From the NCBI RefSeq assembly GCF_030653815.1, contig NZ_JAURYQ010000014.1, positions 110,561-174,560 of the forward strand: DNA of 64,000 nt, given 5' to 3'. Shown one piece after another: positions 26,875 through 34,552 of the stretch. The notes beneath the pieces are model-generated. The model was not told the DNA's origin. It searched no databases and was given only the letters and a program-made list of their open reading frames with translations. Position 1 is the first letter of the stretch. Every line of letters starts with the position of its first letter. Origin of the DNA: Rhodoferax sp. GTDB lineage: Bacteria; Pseudomonadota; Gammaproteobacteria; Burkholderiales; Burkholderiaceae_C. The translations under genes were made by a program, and so were the position numbers.

Positions 26875-27453
26875 ATGAAAAAAACCCTTGTGGCCTTGCT
26901 GCTGTTGGCCAGTGCGGGCGCCTTTGCCCAGACCAGCCCGGCCAAGCAGGCACTGATTGACAAGCTCTTGAGTCTGCAGCGCCCCGCGATCGAGCAAACG
27001 GGGCAGGCGCTTGCCGAGCGCCCGGCGCTGCAAATGATGCAGCAGGCGGGTGTCGCCCTGCAAACCCGTGTGGCCCCGGAAAAGCGTGAGACGGTGGCCA
27101 AGGACATTCAGGCCGATCTGAAAAAATATGCCGATGAGGTGGTGCCTTTGATGCAACAGCAGGCGGTCAAGCTCGCGCCCGCCACGGTGGGGGTGATGCT
27201 GGCAGAAAAATTTACCGAAGACGAGCTCAAGCAGCTCATTGCCATCATCGAGTCCCCGGTGAACCGCAAATTTTTGCAAATGGGTGGTGAGATGCAGAAA
27301 GTCCTGGCGGACAAACTGGTGACCGACATGCAGAGCGCCGTCGACCCCAAGGTCAAGGCGCTGGCCATGGCCATGGACAAGCACCTTGGTTTGGCTGCGC
27401 CAGCGGCAAGCGCCAACGCAGCCAAACCGACCGGTGCTGCGCCCAAAAAATAG
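26875..27453 (+). CDS. DUF2059 family exported protein
   Basis: 192 aa. A clear signal peptide MKKTLVALLLLASAGAFAQT (cleavage AFA-Q) is followed by an alpha-helical body. The segment YADEVVPLMQQQAVKL, then LAEKFTEDELKQLIAIIESP and VNRKFLQMGGEMQ are the recognisable parts of DUF2059, a periplasmic family without known function. The C-terminus is an Ala/Lys-rich tail. It is well preceded by GGAG (about 26865) and convergent with the DUF294 protein gene. Confidence 0.8.
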   Translation: MKKTLVALLLLASAGAFAQTSPAKQALIDKLLSLQRPAIEQTGQALAERPALQMMQQAGVALQTRVAPEKRETVAKDIQADLKKYADEVVPLMQQQAVKLAPATVGVMLAEKFTEDELKQLIAIIESPVNRKFLQMGGEMQKVLADKLVTDMQSAVDPKVKALAMAMDKHLGLAAPAASANAAKPTGAAPKK

Positions 27454-27460
27454 CCAGCAA

Positions 27461-27489
27461 CGCCCGCAGCAGCGCCCGCAGCAGCGGGC
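27461..27489. repeat. two 12-bp direct repeats with hairpin
   Basis: CGCCCGCAGCAG occurs twice in tandem (27461-27472, 27473-27484), and GCCCG-CAGCAG-CGGGC (27474-27489) can fold into a short stem. It lies between two convergent genes and lacks a T-run. Confidence 0.45.
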
Positions 27490-27506
27490 ACCCAGACCGG
27501 GGGGCA

Positions 27507-29330
27507 TCAGGATTCAAGCCGGTAGTGTTGGCGCAAGAACTGCTTGAACTGGCGGATGATGCCTAAAGCATCGGTGAGCTGGTCGCGTTCCAGCGTGCCC
27601 AGGCTGTTCAGCTCCACCAGATTGCTGATGGCCTGGCCCAGTGCACGCTGGCGCAGGTTGTTGCGCAGCTTCAGGGTCATGAGCATGTGAAGGGTCTCCA
27701 CCAGGTCGCGCTCCAGTGCGGCGGGCAGCACCTGCAGATGGGCCAGGGCCTGCAAGCGCTCCACCGTGCCCAGTGCTTCCAGACGGTATTCCAGGGCCAA
27801 TGCCCGCGCCCCATGCACGATGGGGAAGGTGCCGATTTTCTTCAGGTCAAAAGTTTCGGATTCGCGACTGCCCAGCAGCGGCAGGCGGCTCCACCAAGCG
27901 CTGCTGGGTTCCGCAAACTGGTCGATCGCGCTGGCCATGCGGCTGATGAAGGTGTTGCTGCCAATGGCCCGGTTCAACGCAAAGTCGCGTGCGTTTTGCA
28001 GCAGCGTGGCGTCACCGGCGACGGCGCGCGCGTCCATGAAGATGGCCAGGTGCATCTTGCCCTCGGGGTTGTCGGCATACAGCCACTGACCAATGGTTTG
28101 CCGAAAGGCGCCCAGGCTCTGGCACCACATCGGGTTGGTGACCATGATGTGACCCGGGCACGGCGGGTAGCCAAAGCCCAACAGCGCGGTGCTGAACTGT
28201 TGGGTGATGTCGGTCAGGTGGGGGGGCAGGTAGCCGTCGCGCAGCAGCAGCGCGTTGTCCTGGTCGGTTTTCAAAATTTGCTCGCTGCGGCCTTCGCTGC
28301 CCAGCACCAGCAGGCAGCTGTTGTGCACCAGTTCCGGCGGTGCCAGCAGCGCCCAGAGCCGGGCAAAGATCTGGCTGTTGAGCTCGCTCACCAGCCGCGA
28401 GATGATCTCGATGCGCAGGCCGCCGCGCTGCAGCAGTTTGATGGTGTTGTCCACCTGCAGTGCCGCCACCTGCAGCTCGGCCACGCTGCGCGCCTGCTCG
28501 ACCTGCAGCATGATCAGGTGCGAGTGGTTCGACATGAAGCTCATCAGGTCGAGCTGGCTCAGCACCCCCACGATGGTGTCGCCGTCTTTCACCAGCACCC
28601 GGTGCACCCGATGCCGCAGCATGATCAGCAGCGCATCGAAGAGTTCGGCATCGGGCGCGACAGTGACCAGATCGAAGCGGGCCACGTCGCGCACCGCCAG
28701 GTGGGCTGGCGGCGTAGGCTGCAGCAGGGCATCGCGCAGGTCGGTGGTGGTGAACATGCCAATGCGTTCCACCCCGTTATGCACATCGCGCACCAGCGCA
28801 TTGCCGGTTTTTTGCCCGGACAGCAGACGGCACACCGACACCAGGTCGAGCCGGCCGTCCACATAAAACGGCTTTTGCAGGTAGGCGTCCCGCACGCGCA
28901 CCAGCAGCAGCGACAGCAACTCGCGGTGCTGGTCCATCTCTTCGTCGTCGGCCAGGTGGCCCGCGACCTCGCTGAATACCTTGGCGCTGAAGCGGGCATT
29001 GTGGGCCAGCAGTTGCCGCAAGGTTTGCGCGGGCAGTTGCCATGCCTGCACCGCATCGAGCGCGGTCACGCTGGCCTGGTTGTGCCCGGTCAACACAGCG
29101 CGCCAGCTGAAGCATTCACCCGCGCCCAGAATATGCACGTGGCCCTGTTCCTCCTGCTGCACGTGACCGCTGTGCAGCACCCACAGGCAAGACGGTGGCT
29201 CCGTCTGGGGCCGCAGGATGGCCTCGCCGTGGTGGTAATGCACCAGGCTTGTCAGCTCTTGCAACTGGCCTCGTTCGGTTGCACCCAGTTCGTTGAACGG
29301 CGCTGATGCAAATGAAAAATGGTCTGACAC
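27507..29330 (-). CDS. cNMP-binding / CBS / DUF294 nucleotidyltransferase-like protein (copy A)
   Basis: 607 aa from GTG 29330, chosen because GAGAAG lies 8 bp upstream; the longer frame (GTG 29366) would begin inside the actP terminator hairpin. Domains in order: cyclic-nucleotide-binding-like beta-roll (about 10-130), a CBS pair (about 150-275; VLVKDGDTIVGVLSQLDL), DUF294 putative nucleotidyltransferase (LVLGSEGRSEQILKTDQDNA, about 345-364) and a helical DUF294 C-terminal domain. GSxxRxEQ followed by DQDN resembles the GlnD/GlnE nucleotidyltransferase active site, so it may modify a partner protein in response to adenylate binding. It follows actP on the same strand. Its paralogue at 39835-41712 has the same architecture. 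Confidence 0.8.
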   Translation of the reverse strand: MSDHFSFASAPFNELGATERGQLQELTSLVHYHHGEAILRPQTEPPSCLWVLHSGHVQQEEQGHVHILGAGECFSWRAVLTGHNQASVTALDAVQAWQLPAQTLRQLLAHNARFSAKVFSEVAGHLADDEEMDQHRELLSLLLVRVRDAYLQKPFYVDGRLDLVSVCRLLSGQKTGNALVRDVHNGVERIGMFTTTDLRDALLQPTPPAHLAVRDVARFDLVTVAPDAELFDALLIMLRHRVHRVLVKDGDTIVGVLSQLDLMSFMSNHSHLIMLQVEQARSVAELQVAALQVDNTIKLLQRGGLRIEIISRLVSELNSQIFARLWALLAPPELVHNSCLLVLGSEGRSEQILKTDQDNALLLRDGYLPPHLTDITQQFSTALLGFGYPPCPGHIMVTNPMWCQSLGAFRQTIGQWLYADNPEGKMHLAIFMDARAVAGDATLLQNARDFALNRAIGSNTFISRMASAIDQFAEPSSAWWSRLPLLGSRESETFDLKKIGTFPIVHGARALALEYRLEALGTVERLQALAHLQVLPAALERDLVETLHMLMTLKLRNNLRQRALGQAISNLVELNSLGTLERDQLTDALGIIRQFKQFLRQHYRLES

Positions 29331-29344
29331 GGTCAGCTTCTCAA

Positions 29345-29380
29345 AATAAAAAAGGGCTGCAGACACTTTGCCTGCAGCCC
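29345..29380 (-). terminator. Rho-independent terminator of yjcH-actP
   Basis: Read on the minus strand: a 9-bp perfect stem (GGGCTGCAG / CTGCAGCCC, 29372-29380 with 29354-29362) and a 9-nt loop, followed by TTTTTTATTT. It lies about 50 bp after the actP stop and partly overlaps the open frame of the next gene. Confidence 0.9.
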
Positions 29381-29432
29381 CTTGAGCTTATCGCATCGCT
29401 ACCCGGACAGGGGCCATGCCGTTGTTGCCAGG

Positions 29433-31160
29433 TCAGTGGCCTGACGCGCCGTCAGCACCAATGCCGGTCTCAGAGCGCACTTGCTGCGCCAGGAAACCTG
29501 CACGGTCTTTTTTGGCACGTGCGCTGTTGTCCAGAACCGAGAACAGCCAGATACCCACGAAGCCGATGGTCATGGAGAACAGGGCCGGCGAGGTGTACGG
29601 GAACAAGGCTGAGCCCTTGGGGTTGCCCAGCGTGGCTTCCCACACCGAAGGCGACACCACGGTCAGGCCAACCGACGAGATCAGGCCCAAAAAGCCACCA
29701 ATCACGGCGCCCTTGGTGGTGCAGTCTTTCCACAGCACCGACATGAACAGCACGGGGAAGTTGGCCGACGCGGCAATCGCAAAGGCCAAAGACACCATGA
29801 ACGCAATGTTCTGTTTCTCGAACACGATGCCCAGGGTCACCGCCAGAATGCCAAGGCAAATGGTGGTGATCTTGGAGATGCGCAGCTCGTCGGCGCTGTT
29901 GGCCTGGCCTTTTTTGATCACGGTGGCGTAAATGTCATGCGACACAGCCGAGGCGCCAGACAGTGTCAGCCCAGCCACCACGGCCAGGATGGTGGCAAAG
30001 GCCACCGCCGAAATGAAGCCCAGGAACACATTGCCGCCCACCGCGTTGGCCAAGTGAATGGCCGCCATGTTGCCGCCGCCGATCAAGCCGCCCTTGGCGT
30101 CCAGAAAGTCGGGGTTGGTCAGCACAAAGGTGATGGCGCCAAAACCGATGATGAAGGTCAGCAGGTAGAAGTAGCCGATCCAGCCGGTGGCCCACATCAC
30201 CGAGCTGCGCGCCGCCTTGGCACTGGGCACCGTGAAGAAGCGCATCAGGATGTGGGGCAAACCGGCGGTACCGAACATCAGCGCCATGCCGAAGCTGATG
30301 GCGGAAATGGGATCTTTGACAAAGTTGCCCGGGCCCATGATGGATTGGCCAGCGGCCGCGGCCACTTCGGCTATCTTGCCGTCTTTCAGGGCCAGGTCGG
30401 TCTTGATCTGGACGGCGCCGGCGAACATGGCTTCAAAGCTGAAACCAAAGTGCCACAACACCGACAGGGACATGAAGGTGGCGCCCCCCAGCAACAGGCA
30501 GGCCTTGATGATCTGCACCCAGGTGGTGGCCGTCATGCCGCCAAACAGCACATACACCATCATCAAGCCGCCCACAATGATCACGGCCACGTAGTATTCC
30601 AGACCAAACAGCAGCTTGATCAACTGACCGGCACCCACCATCTGGGCAATCAGATAGAAAGCCACCACCACCAGCGTGCCCGAGGCCGCAAAAATGCGCA
30701 CCGGCTTTTGCTCGAAGCGGAAAGCGGCCACGTCGGCAAAGGTGAACTTGCCCAGGTTGCGCAGGCGTTCGGCCATCAGGAAGGTGATGACGGGCCAGCC
30801 CACCAGGAAGCCGATGGAGTAGATCAGGCCGTCAAAACCGCTGGCCATCACGGCCGCGGAAATACCCAGGAACGAGGCGGCCGACATGTAGTCGCCGGCA
30901 ATCGCCAGACCGTTCTGGAAGCCGGTGATGCCGCCGCCTGCGGTGTAGAAGTCGGATGCCGACTTGGTTTTGGCCGCCGCCCACTTGGTGATGAACAGCG
31001 TAAAAACCACAAAAGCCCCGAACATGCCGATGGCCGTCCAGTTGGTGGCTTGCTTTTCGGCCTGACCCAGGTCAGCGCCAGCGGCCCAGACGGCTGCCGA
31101 GACGCCCATCAGGGCCAGCAGCGTGAGGATGCGTCGTGTGTGTTCAGTTTTGTAGTTCAT
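29433..31160 (-). CDS. actP: cation/acetate symporter ActP
   Basis: 575 aa sodium:solute symporter with about 13-14 membrane segments and a cleavable N-terminal hydrophobic leader ([20 protein letters not shown]). Typical ActP segments are [20 protein letters not shown] (about 70-89), [15 protein letters not shown], and [20 protein letters not shown]. It should import acetate and other short carboxylates such as propionate or glycolate. It is coupled to yjcH by an ATGA overlap and is followed by a strong terminator. acs is not adjacent. Confidence 0.93.
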   Translation of the reverse strand: MNYKTEHTRRILTLLALMGVSAAVWAAGADLGQAEKQATNWTAIGMFGAFVVFTLFITKWAAAKTKSASDFYTAGGGITGFQNGLAIAGDYMSAASFLGISAAVMASGFDGLIYSIGFLVGWPVITFLMAERLRNLGKFTFADVAAFRFEQKPVRIFAASGTLVVVAFYLIAQMVGAGQLIKLLFGLEYYVAVIIVGGLMMVYVLFGGMTATTWVQIIKACLLLGGATFMSLSVLWHFGFSFEAMFAGAVQIKTDLALKDGKIAEVAAAAGQSIMGPGNFVKDPISAISFGMALMFGTAGLPHILMRFFTVPSAKAARSSVMWATGWIGYFYLLTFIIGFGAITFVLTNPDFLDAKGGLIGGGNMAAIHLANAVGGNVFLGFISAVAFATILAVVAGLTLSGASAVSHDIYATVIKKGQANSADELRISKITTICLGILAVTLGIVFEKQNIAFMVSLAFAIAASANFPVLFMSVLWKDCTTKGAVIGGFLGLISSVGLTVVSPSVWEATLGNPKGSALFPYTSPALFSMTIGFVGIWLFSVLDNSARAKKDRAGFLAQQVRSETGIGADGASGH

Positions 31161-31465
31161 TTAAGTACCGCCTTGGTGATGGCGGCAGTCAGGTCGTCGT
31201 ATTCGCTGTTGGCACGGCGCACATAAATGGTGGTGATGATGACGGTGAACACAATCACGCCGAAACCGATGGGGACGCCAATGGTCATGACGCCTGCGCC
31301 CAGCTTCTGCGAGAGGAACTCTTTGTTGAACGCCACCAGCATGATGAAACCGTAGTAAACGATCATCATGGCCCAGGTCAGCGTCCAGCCAAAGCTGCTG
31401 CGCTTGCGCTTGAGCTCCTGGTATTGGGGATTGTTGACAACCCGCTCTATCAAATCATCTTGCAT
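31157..31465 (-). CDS. yjcH: DUF485 membrane protein (YjcH)
   Basis: 102 aa with two membrane segments ([16 protein letters not shown] and [17 protein letters not shown]) after the DUF485 opening [18 protein letters not shown]. YjcH is the small partner that precedes actP in most proteobacteria. It is the first gene of this minus-strand operon and is divergent, across 324 bp, from a second symporter operon. Confidence 0.92.
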   Translation of the reverse strand: MQDDLIERVVNNPQYQELKRKRSSFGWTLTWAMMIVYYGFIMLVAFNKEFLSQKLGAGVMTIGVPIGFGVIVFTVIITTIYVRRANSEYDDLTAAITKAVLK

Positions 31466-31510
31466 GAACTATGTCTCCTCGTAAATTGCGACGAGAGTGA
31501 GACTAAGGGT

Positions 31511-31565
31511 TAGTACTTACCAAGCACTTACCTCGCGCTTACCCAGCGCTTACCGGGTGCTTATT
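31511..31565. repeat. five tandem 11-bp repeats in the divergent symporter control region
   Basis: Five consecutive 11-mers without gaps: TAGTACTTACC, AAGCACTTACC, TCGCGCTTACC, CAGCGCTTACC and GGGTGCTTATT (31511, 31522, 31533, 31544, 31555). The consensus is nnGYRCTTACC, the last unit being degenerate. A sixth, isolated copy (AAGTGTTTACC) is at 31632-31642. Eleven bases is close to one helical turn, so each CTTACC core faces the same side of the DNA. The array lies 46 bp upstream of the yjcH ATG and about 115-170 bp upstream of the predicted start of the divergent operon. A cooperative activator site is the likeliest meaning. Confidence 0.75.
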
Positions 31566-31631
31566 CGTGCGCTGGCAAGTGCGGTTTTTGCCCGTGAAGC
31601 CGGTTAGCCAAAAAAGCCCAATTTATTCGCT

Positions 31632-31674
31632 AAGTGTTTACCCTCGTTTGATGCGCTGGGGCCCGCTTTATAAG
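31632..31674 (+). promoter_or_regulatory. candidate promoter of the DUF4212-symporter operon with adjacent repeat copy
   Basis: TTTGAT (31647-31652) and TATAAG (31669-31674) are 16 bp apart. The isolated repeat copy AAGTGTTTACC (31632-31642) ends just upstream of this -35, where a class II activator would sit. Transcription start is predicted near 31681, leaving a leader of about 110 nt. The remaining part of the 324-bp gap (31566-31631 and 31675-31789) shows no further element that I can support. Confidence 0.5.
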
Positions 31675-31789
31675 AAAACTGTAAGCAAGCGCCTTAATAG
31701 TCCCCCCTGCATCAGCGCGGGTTCAAGCCGCGCACTGTAAAGGCGCAGCTGATTCAGCTGCTTTGTCTTATTAAAACTTAGGAGACTTC

Positions 31790-32050
31790 ATGAAGCATGA
31801 CTATGACAGTGGTGCCTACTGGAAGGAAACCATCAAACTTTTGAGGAACGTGCTGATCCTCTGGTTTTTGGTGTCTTTCGGGGCGGGCATTTTGTTCGTT
31901 GACTTTTTCAACCAATTCCACCTCGGTGGCTATCCGCTGGGATTCTGGTTTGCACACCAGGGCTCCATGTACGTCTTTGTGGCGCAGATTTTTTACTACG
32001 CCTGGCGCATGAACAACCTGGACATCAAATTTGATGTTCATGAAGACTGA
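31790..32050 (+). CDS. DUF4212 small membrane subunit of a sodium:solute symporter
   Basis: 86 aa. Two membrane segments (VLILWFLVSFGAGILFVDFF, about 21-40, and FWFAHQGSMYVFVAQIFYYA, about 51-70) sit in a protein ending in an acidic tail. The opening YWKETIKLLRNVLILWF and the centre GGYPLGFWFAHQGS are characteristic of DUF4212, the small partner gene found before VC_2705-type symporters. GGAG precedes the ATG. It is followed 10 bp later by the symporter and plays the role YjcH plays for ActP. Confidence 0.88.
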   Translation: MKHDYDSGAYWKETIKLLRNVLILWFLVSFGAGILFVDFFNQFHLGGYPLGFWFAHQGSMYVFVAQIFYYAWRMNNLDIKFDVHED

Positions 32051-32060
32051 GGACTAAAAC

Positions 32061-33866
32061 ATGGATCTTCAAACCACAATCTACATCATGGTGGGCTTGA
32101 GCTTTTCGCTCTACATCGGTATTGCCATCTGGGCACGTGCCGGTTCCACCAGTGAGTTTTATTCTGCGGGTGGCAACGTCAACCCGATCATGAACGGCAT
32201 GGCCACCGGCGCTGACTGGATGAGTGCGGCGTCCTTCATCTCCATGGCCGGCCTGATCGCCAACATGGGTTACGGCGGCGGCCTGTTCCTGATGGGTTGG
32301 ACCGGCGGCTATGTGCTGCTGGCGATGCTGCTGGCACCCTACCTGCGCAAATTCGGCAAGTTCACCGTGCCGCAGTTCATTGGTGACCGCTTCTATTCCC
32401 AGGGCGCTGCCGTGATTGCCGTGTTGTGCCTGCTGACCGCTTCACTCACCTACATCATCGGTCAGATGACGGGTGTGGGCGTGGCGTTCTCGCGTTTCCT
32501 GGGCGTGTCGAGCGAAGTCGGCATTTATGTCGGTATGGGCATCGTGTTCATGTACGCCGTGTTCGGCGGCATGAAGGGCATCACCTACACCCAGGTGGCG
32601 CAGTACATCGTGCTGATTCTGGCTTACACCGTGCCGGCTGTCTTTATCTCCTTGCAGTTCACGGGTATCGCCCTGCCGCAATTGGGTCTGGGCTCCACCC
32701 TGGTGGGTACCGATGTGTCCTTGCTGATGAAGCTGGATTCTGTCGTGACTGACCTCGGCTTTGGCAAGTACACCACCACCACGGCGGGCAGCACACTCAA
32801 CATGTTTGTCTACACCTTGTCGCTGATGATTGGTACTGCCGGTCTGCCCCACGTGATCATGCGATTCTTCACGGTGCCTACCGTGAAAGACGCGCGTTCA
32901 TCGGCTGGTTGGGCGCTGGTCTTCATTGCGATTTTGTACACCACGGCTCCTGCCGTGGCCGCCATGGCCAAGTTGAACCTGCACTCTGCCGTGAACAGTG
33001 CGGTGGCTGCCGGTGGTGACCTGTATGCACCAGAAGCCAGTATTCAAGCTGAAGCCCGTCCTGACTGGATGAAGCGCTGGGAAAAGACCGGTCTGCTGAA
33101 GTTTGAAGACAAGAACGGCGACGGCCGCATCCAGTACTACAACGACAAGACCAAGAACGAAGCCGCTGCTGCCAAAGCCGCAGCTGCGGGCTGGAAGGGC
33201 AATGAGCTGACAGTGAACGCCGACATCATTGTGTTGGCCAACCCTGAAATTGCCTTGCTGCCCAACTGGGTGATTGGTTTGGTGGCTGCCGGTGGTCTGG
33301 CCGCTGCGCTGTCGACGGCTGCCGGTTTGCTGATGGCGATTTCTTCGGCCGTGTCGCATGACCTGATCAAGGGCATCTTTGCGCCGGAGATCTCTGAAAA
33401 GGGTGAGCTGATGGCTGGCAAGATCTCGATGGCCGTGGCGATCGTGGTGGCGGGTTACCTTGGCTTGAATCCGCCAGGGTTCGCGGCGGGCACGGTGGCC
33501 CTGGCCTTCGGTATTGCGGCCAGTTCGTTGTTCCCTGCCATCATGATGGGTATTTTCAGCAAGAAGATGAACAAGGAAGGCGCCATGGCCGGTATGCTGG
33601 CTGGCCTGTTCATCACCCTGTTCTACGTGTTTGCGCACAAGGGTATCTTCTTCATCAAGGGCACCGAGTACCTCGGTCTCATTGGTGGTCCGAACCCCTT
33701 CTTCGGCATCACGCCTGAAGCCTTCGGTGCCATTGGCGCAATGGTGAACTTTGCGGTGGCTTTCGCTGTGGACAAAGTGACGCCCGAGCCACCTGAGCAC
33801 ATCCAGCACATGGTGGAAGCTGTGCGTATTCCGCGTGGCTCCAAGCTGGTGGATGGCGCCCACTAA
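32061..33866 (+). CDS. sodium:solute symporter, VC_2705 subfamily
   Basis: 601 aa SSS-family transporter with about 13 membrane segments (EFYSAGGNVNPIMNGMATGA, about 33-52; DWMSAASFISMAGLIANMGY; ALSTAAGLLMAISSAVSHD). It probably takes up acetate or a similar monocarboxylate with Na+. Unlike ActP it has a hydrophilic insert of about 80 residues (about 310-395) between membrane segments, containing DKNGDGRIQYYN starting at D350, which resembles an EF-hand calcium loop. This places a possible ion- or ligand-sensing element in the transporter. It is the second gene after DUF4212 and has a terminator-like hairpin 60 bp downstream. Confidence 0.9.
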   Translation: MDLQTTIYIMVGLSFSLYIGIAIWARAGSTSEFYSAGGNVNPIMNGMATGADWMSAASFISMAGLIANMGYGGGLFLMGWTGGYVLLAMLLAPYLRKFGKFTVPQFIGDRFYSQGAAVIAVLCLLTASLTYIIGQMTGVGVAFSRFLGVSSEVGIYVGMGIVFMYAVFGGMKGITYTQVAQYIVLILAYTVPAVFISLQFTGIALPQLGLGSTLVGTDVSLLMKLDSVVTDLGFGKYTTTTAGSTLNMFVYTLSLMIGTAGLPHVIMRFFTVPTVKDARSSAGWALVFIAILYTTAPAVAAMAKLNLHSAVNSAVAAGGDLYAPEASIQAEARPDWMKRWEKTGLLKFEDKNGDGRIQYYNDKTKNEAAAAKAAAAGWKGNELTVNADIIVLANPEIALLPNWVIGLVAAGGLAAALSTAAGLLMAISSAVSHDLIKGIFAPEISEKGELMAGKISMAVAIVVAGYLGLNPPGFAAGTVALAFGIAASSLFPAIMMGIFSKKMNKEGAMAGMLAGLFITLFYVFAHKGIFFIKGTEYLGLIGGPNPFFGITPEAFGAIGAMVNFAVAFAVDKVTPEPPEHIQHMVEAVRIPRGSKLVDGAH

Positions 33867-33926
33867 AAGGTGCTTTGATGATCTGAGTCACCCGCTTGCC
33901 TGCCTCGGTGGGCAGGGGTGACAATG

Positions 33927-33961
33927 AAAGCCCTGTCGGTCATGCTGGCGGGGCTTTTTTC
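33927..33961 (+). terminator. Rho-independent terminator after the symporter
   Basis: AAAGCCC (33927-33933) pairs with GGGCTTT (33951-33957), with an imperfectly paired interior, followed by a T-run of six. It separates the DUF4212-symporter pair from the sensor-kinase genes, which start 18 bp later, though readthrough is likely because no clear new promoter is visible. Confidence 0.8.
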
Positions 33962-33978
33962 TTGAACTGGAGCCTTCC

Positions 33979-34332
33979 ATGGTGTTTGATATCAGCGTCG
34001 CAATGACGTGGATTTTGTTTTTGGCGCTGTTTCCGATCAGCTTTGTCTGGTTGCGCCGGGCCTGGCGCATTGTGGCGAACCGTGATTTTTCCGAGGTGGG
34101 TATCAAGCGTGGCGAGGCACCGCCCAACCCGGAAAAATTTGCACCCTATGAGATGGCCATCAACCTGGTGGCCGGGGTGGTGATTGTGTGCGTGATTGTG
34201 GCCGTGCTGGCCGGGGTGTGGGAATACAGCACCTGGAGCGCCATTGCCGGCAGCACCATCTGGTGCAAATTCATTGCGAGTTTTGCGCTCAGTCGCCATG
34301 CGCACGCCAGTTGGCTCAAGGGCAAGGTCTGA
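33979..34332 (+). CDS. hypothetical membrane protein upstream of the sensor kinase
   Basis: 117 aa, family not recognised. One hydrophobic segment at about 7-25 (VAMTWILFLALFPISFVWL) is followed by a basic stretch (RRAWRIVANR), an acidic/proline-rich loop (EAPPNPEKFAPYEM), a second segment (INLVAGVVIVCVIVAVLAGV, about 61-80) and possibly a third near the C-terminus. It starts after the symporter terminator and runs into a second small membrane gene and the symporter-kinase fusion on the same strand, so a role in that sensory complex is plausible but unproven. Confidence 0.65.
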   Translation: MVFDISVAMTWILFLALFPISFVWLRRAWRIVANRDFSEVGIKRGEAPPNPEKFAPYEMAINLVAGVVIVCVIVAVLAGVWEYSTWSAIAGSTIWCKFIASFALSRHAHASWLKGKV

Positions 34333-34337
34333 GCGAC

Positions 34338-34550
34338 ATGGCCGAGGGCTTGACGTCCCAGCGCCTGGTGGCCCTGTTTGGCTGCGGCTGGGTACTGCTT
34401 AACTTTCCCTTGCTGGGGCTGTGGGATGTGGACACCACCGTGCTTGGCGTGCCCTTGTTGCCGGCCGCCCTGATGGCCCTGTGGGCCTTGTTGATTGCGG
34501 CGGTGGCCTGGTTGATGGAACGGCAGCACGCCGCTGACGGGGACGACTAG
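34338..34550 (+). CDS. very small membrane protein (DUF3311-like)
   Basis: 70 aa with two hydrophobic segments (LVALFGCGWVLLNFPLLGLW and VPLLPAALMALWALLIAAVA) joined by a short DVDTTV turn, and a charged tail. Tiny two-helix proteins of this form (DUF3311 and similar) are commonly encoded just before SSS-family symporters. Here the partner would be the symporter domain of the sensor kinase, whose ATG lies 2 bp after this stop. The ATG at 34338 is 5 bp after the preceding stop. I chose it because only this stretch has a membrane-protein composition. Confidence 0.65.
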   Translation: MAEGLTSQRLVALFGCGWVLLNFPLLGLWDVDTTVLGVPLLPAALMALWALLIAAVAWLMERQHAADGDD

Positions 34551-34552
34551 CC

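Noticed and set aside
27461..27489. Start of a CRISPR or satellite array
   Set aside because: Only two 12-bp direct copies without spacers; no cas genes and no further repeats in the window.
31572..31592. Possible sigma54 promoter (TGGCA ... TTGC) in the symporter control region
   Set aside because: The GG and GC elements are about four bases too far apart for a -24/-12 promoter, and no enhancer-binding regulator is encoded nearby.
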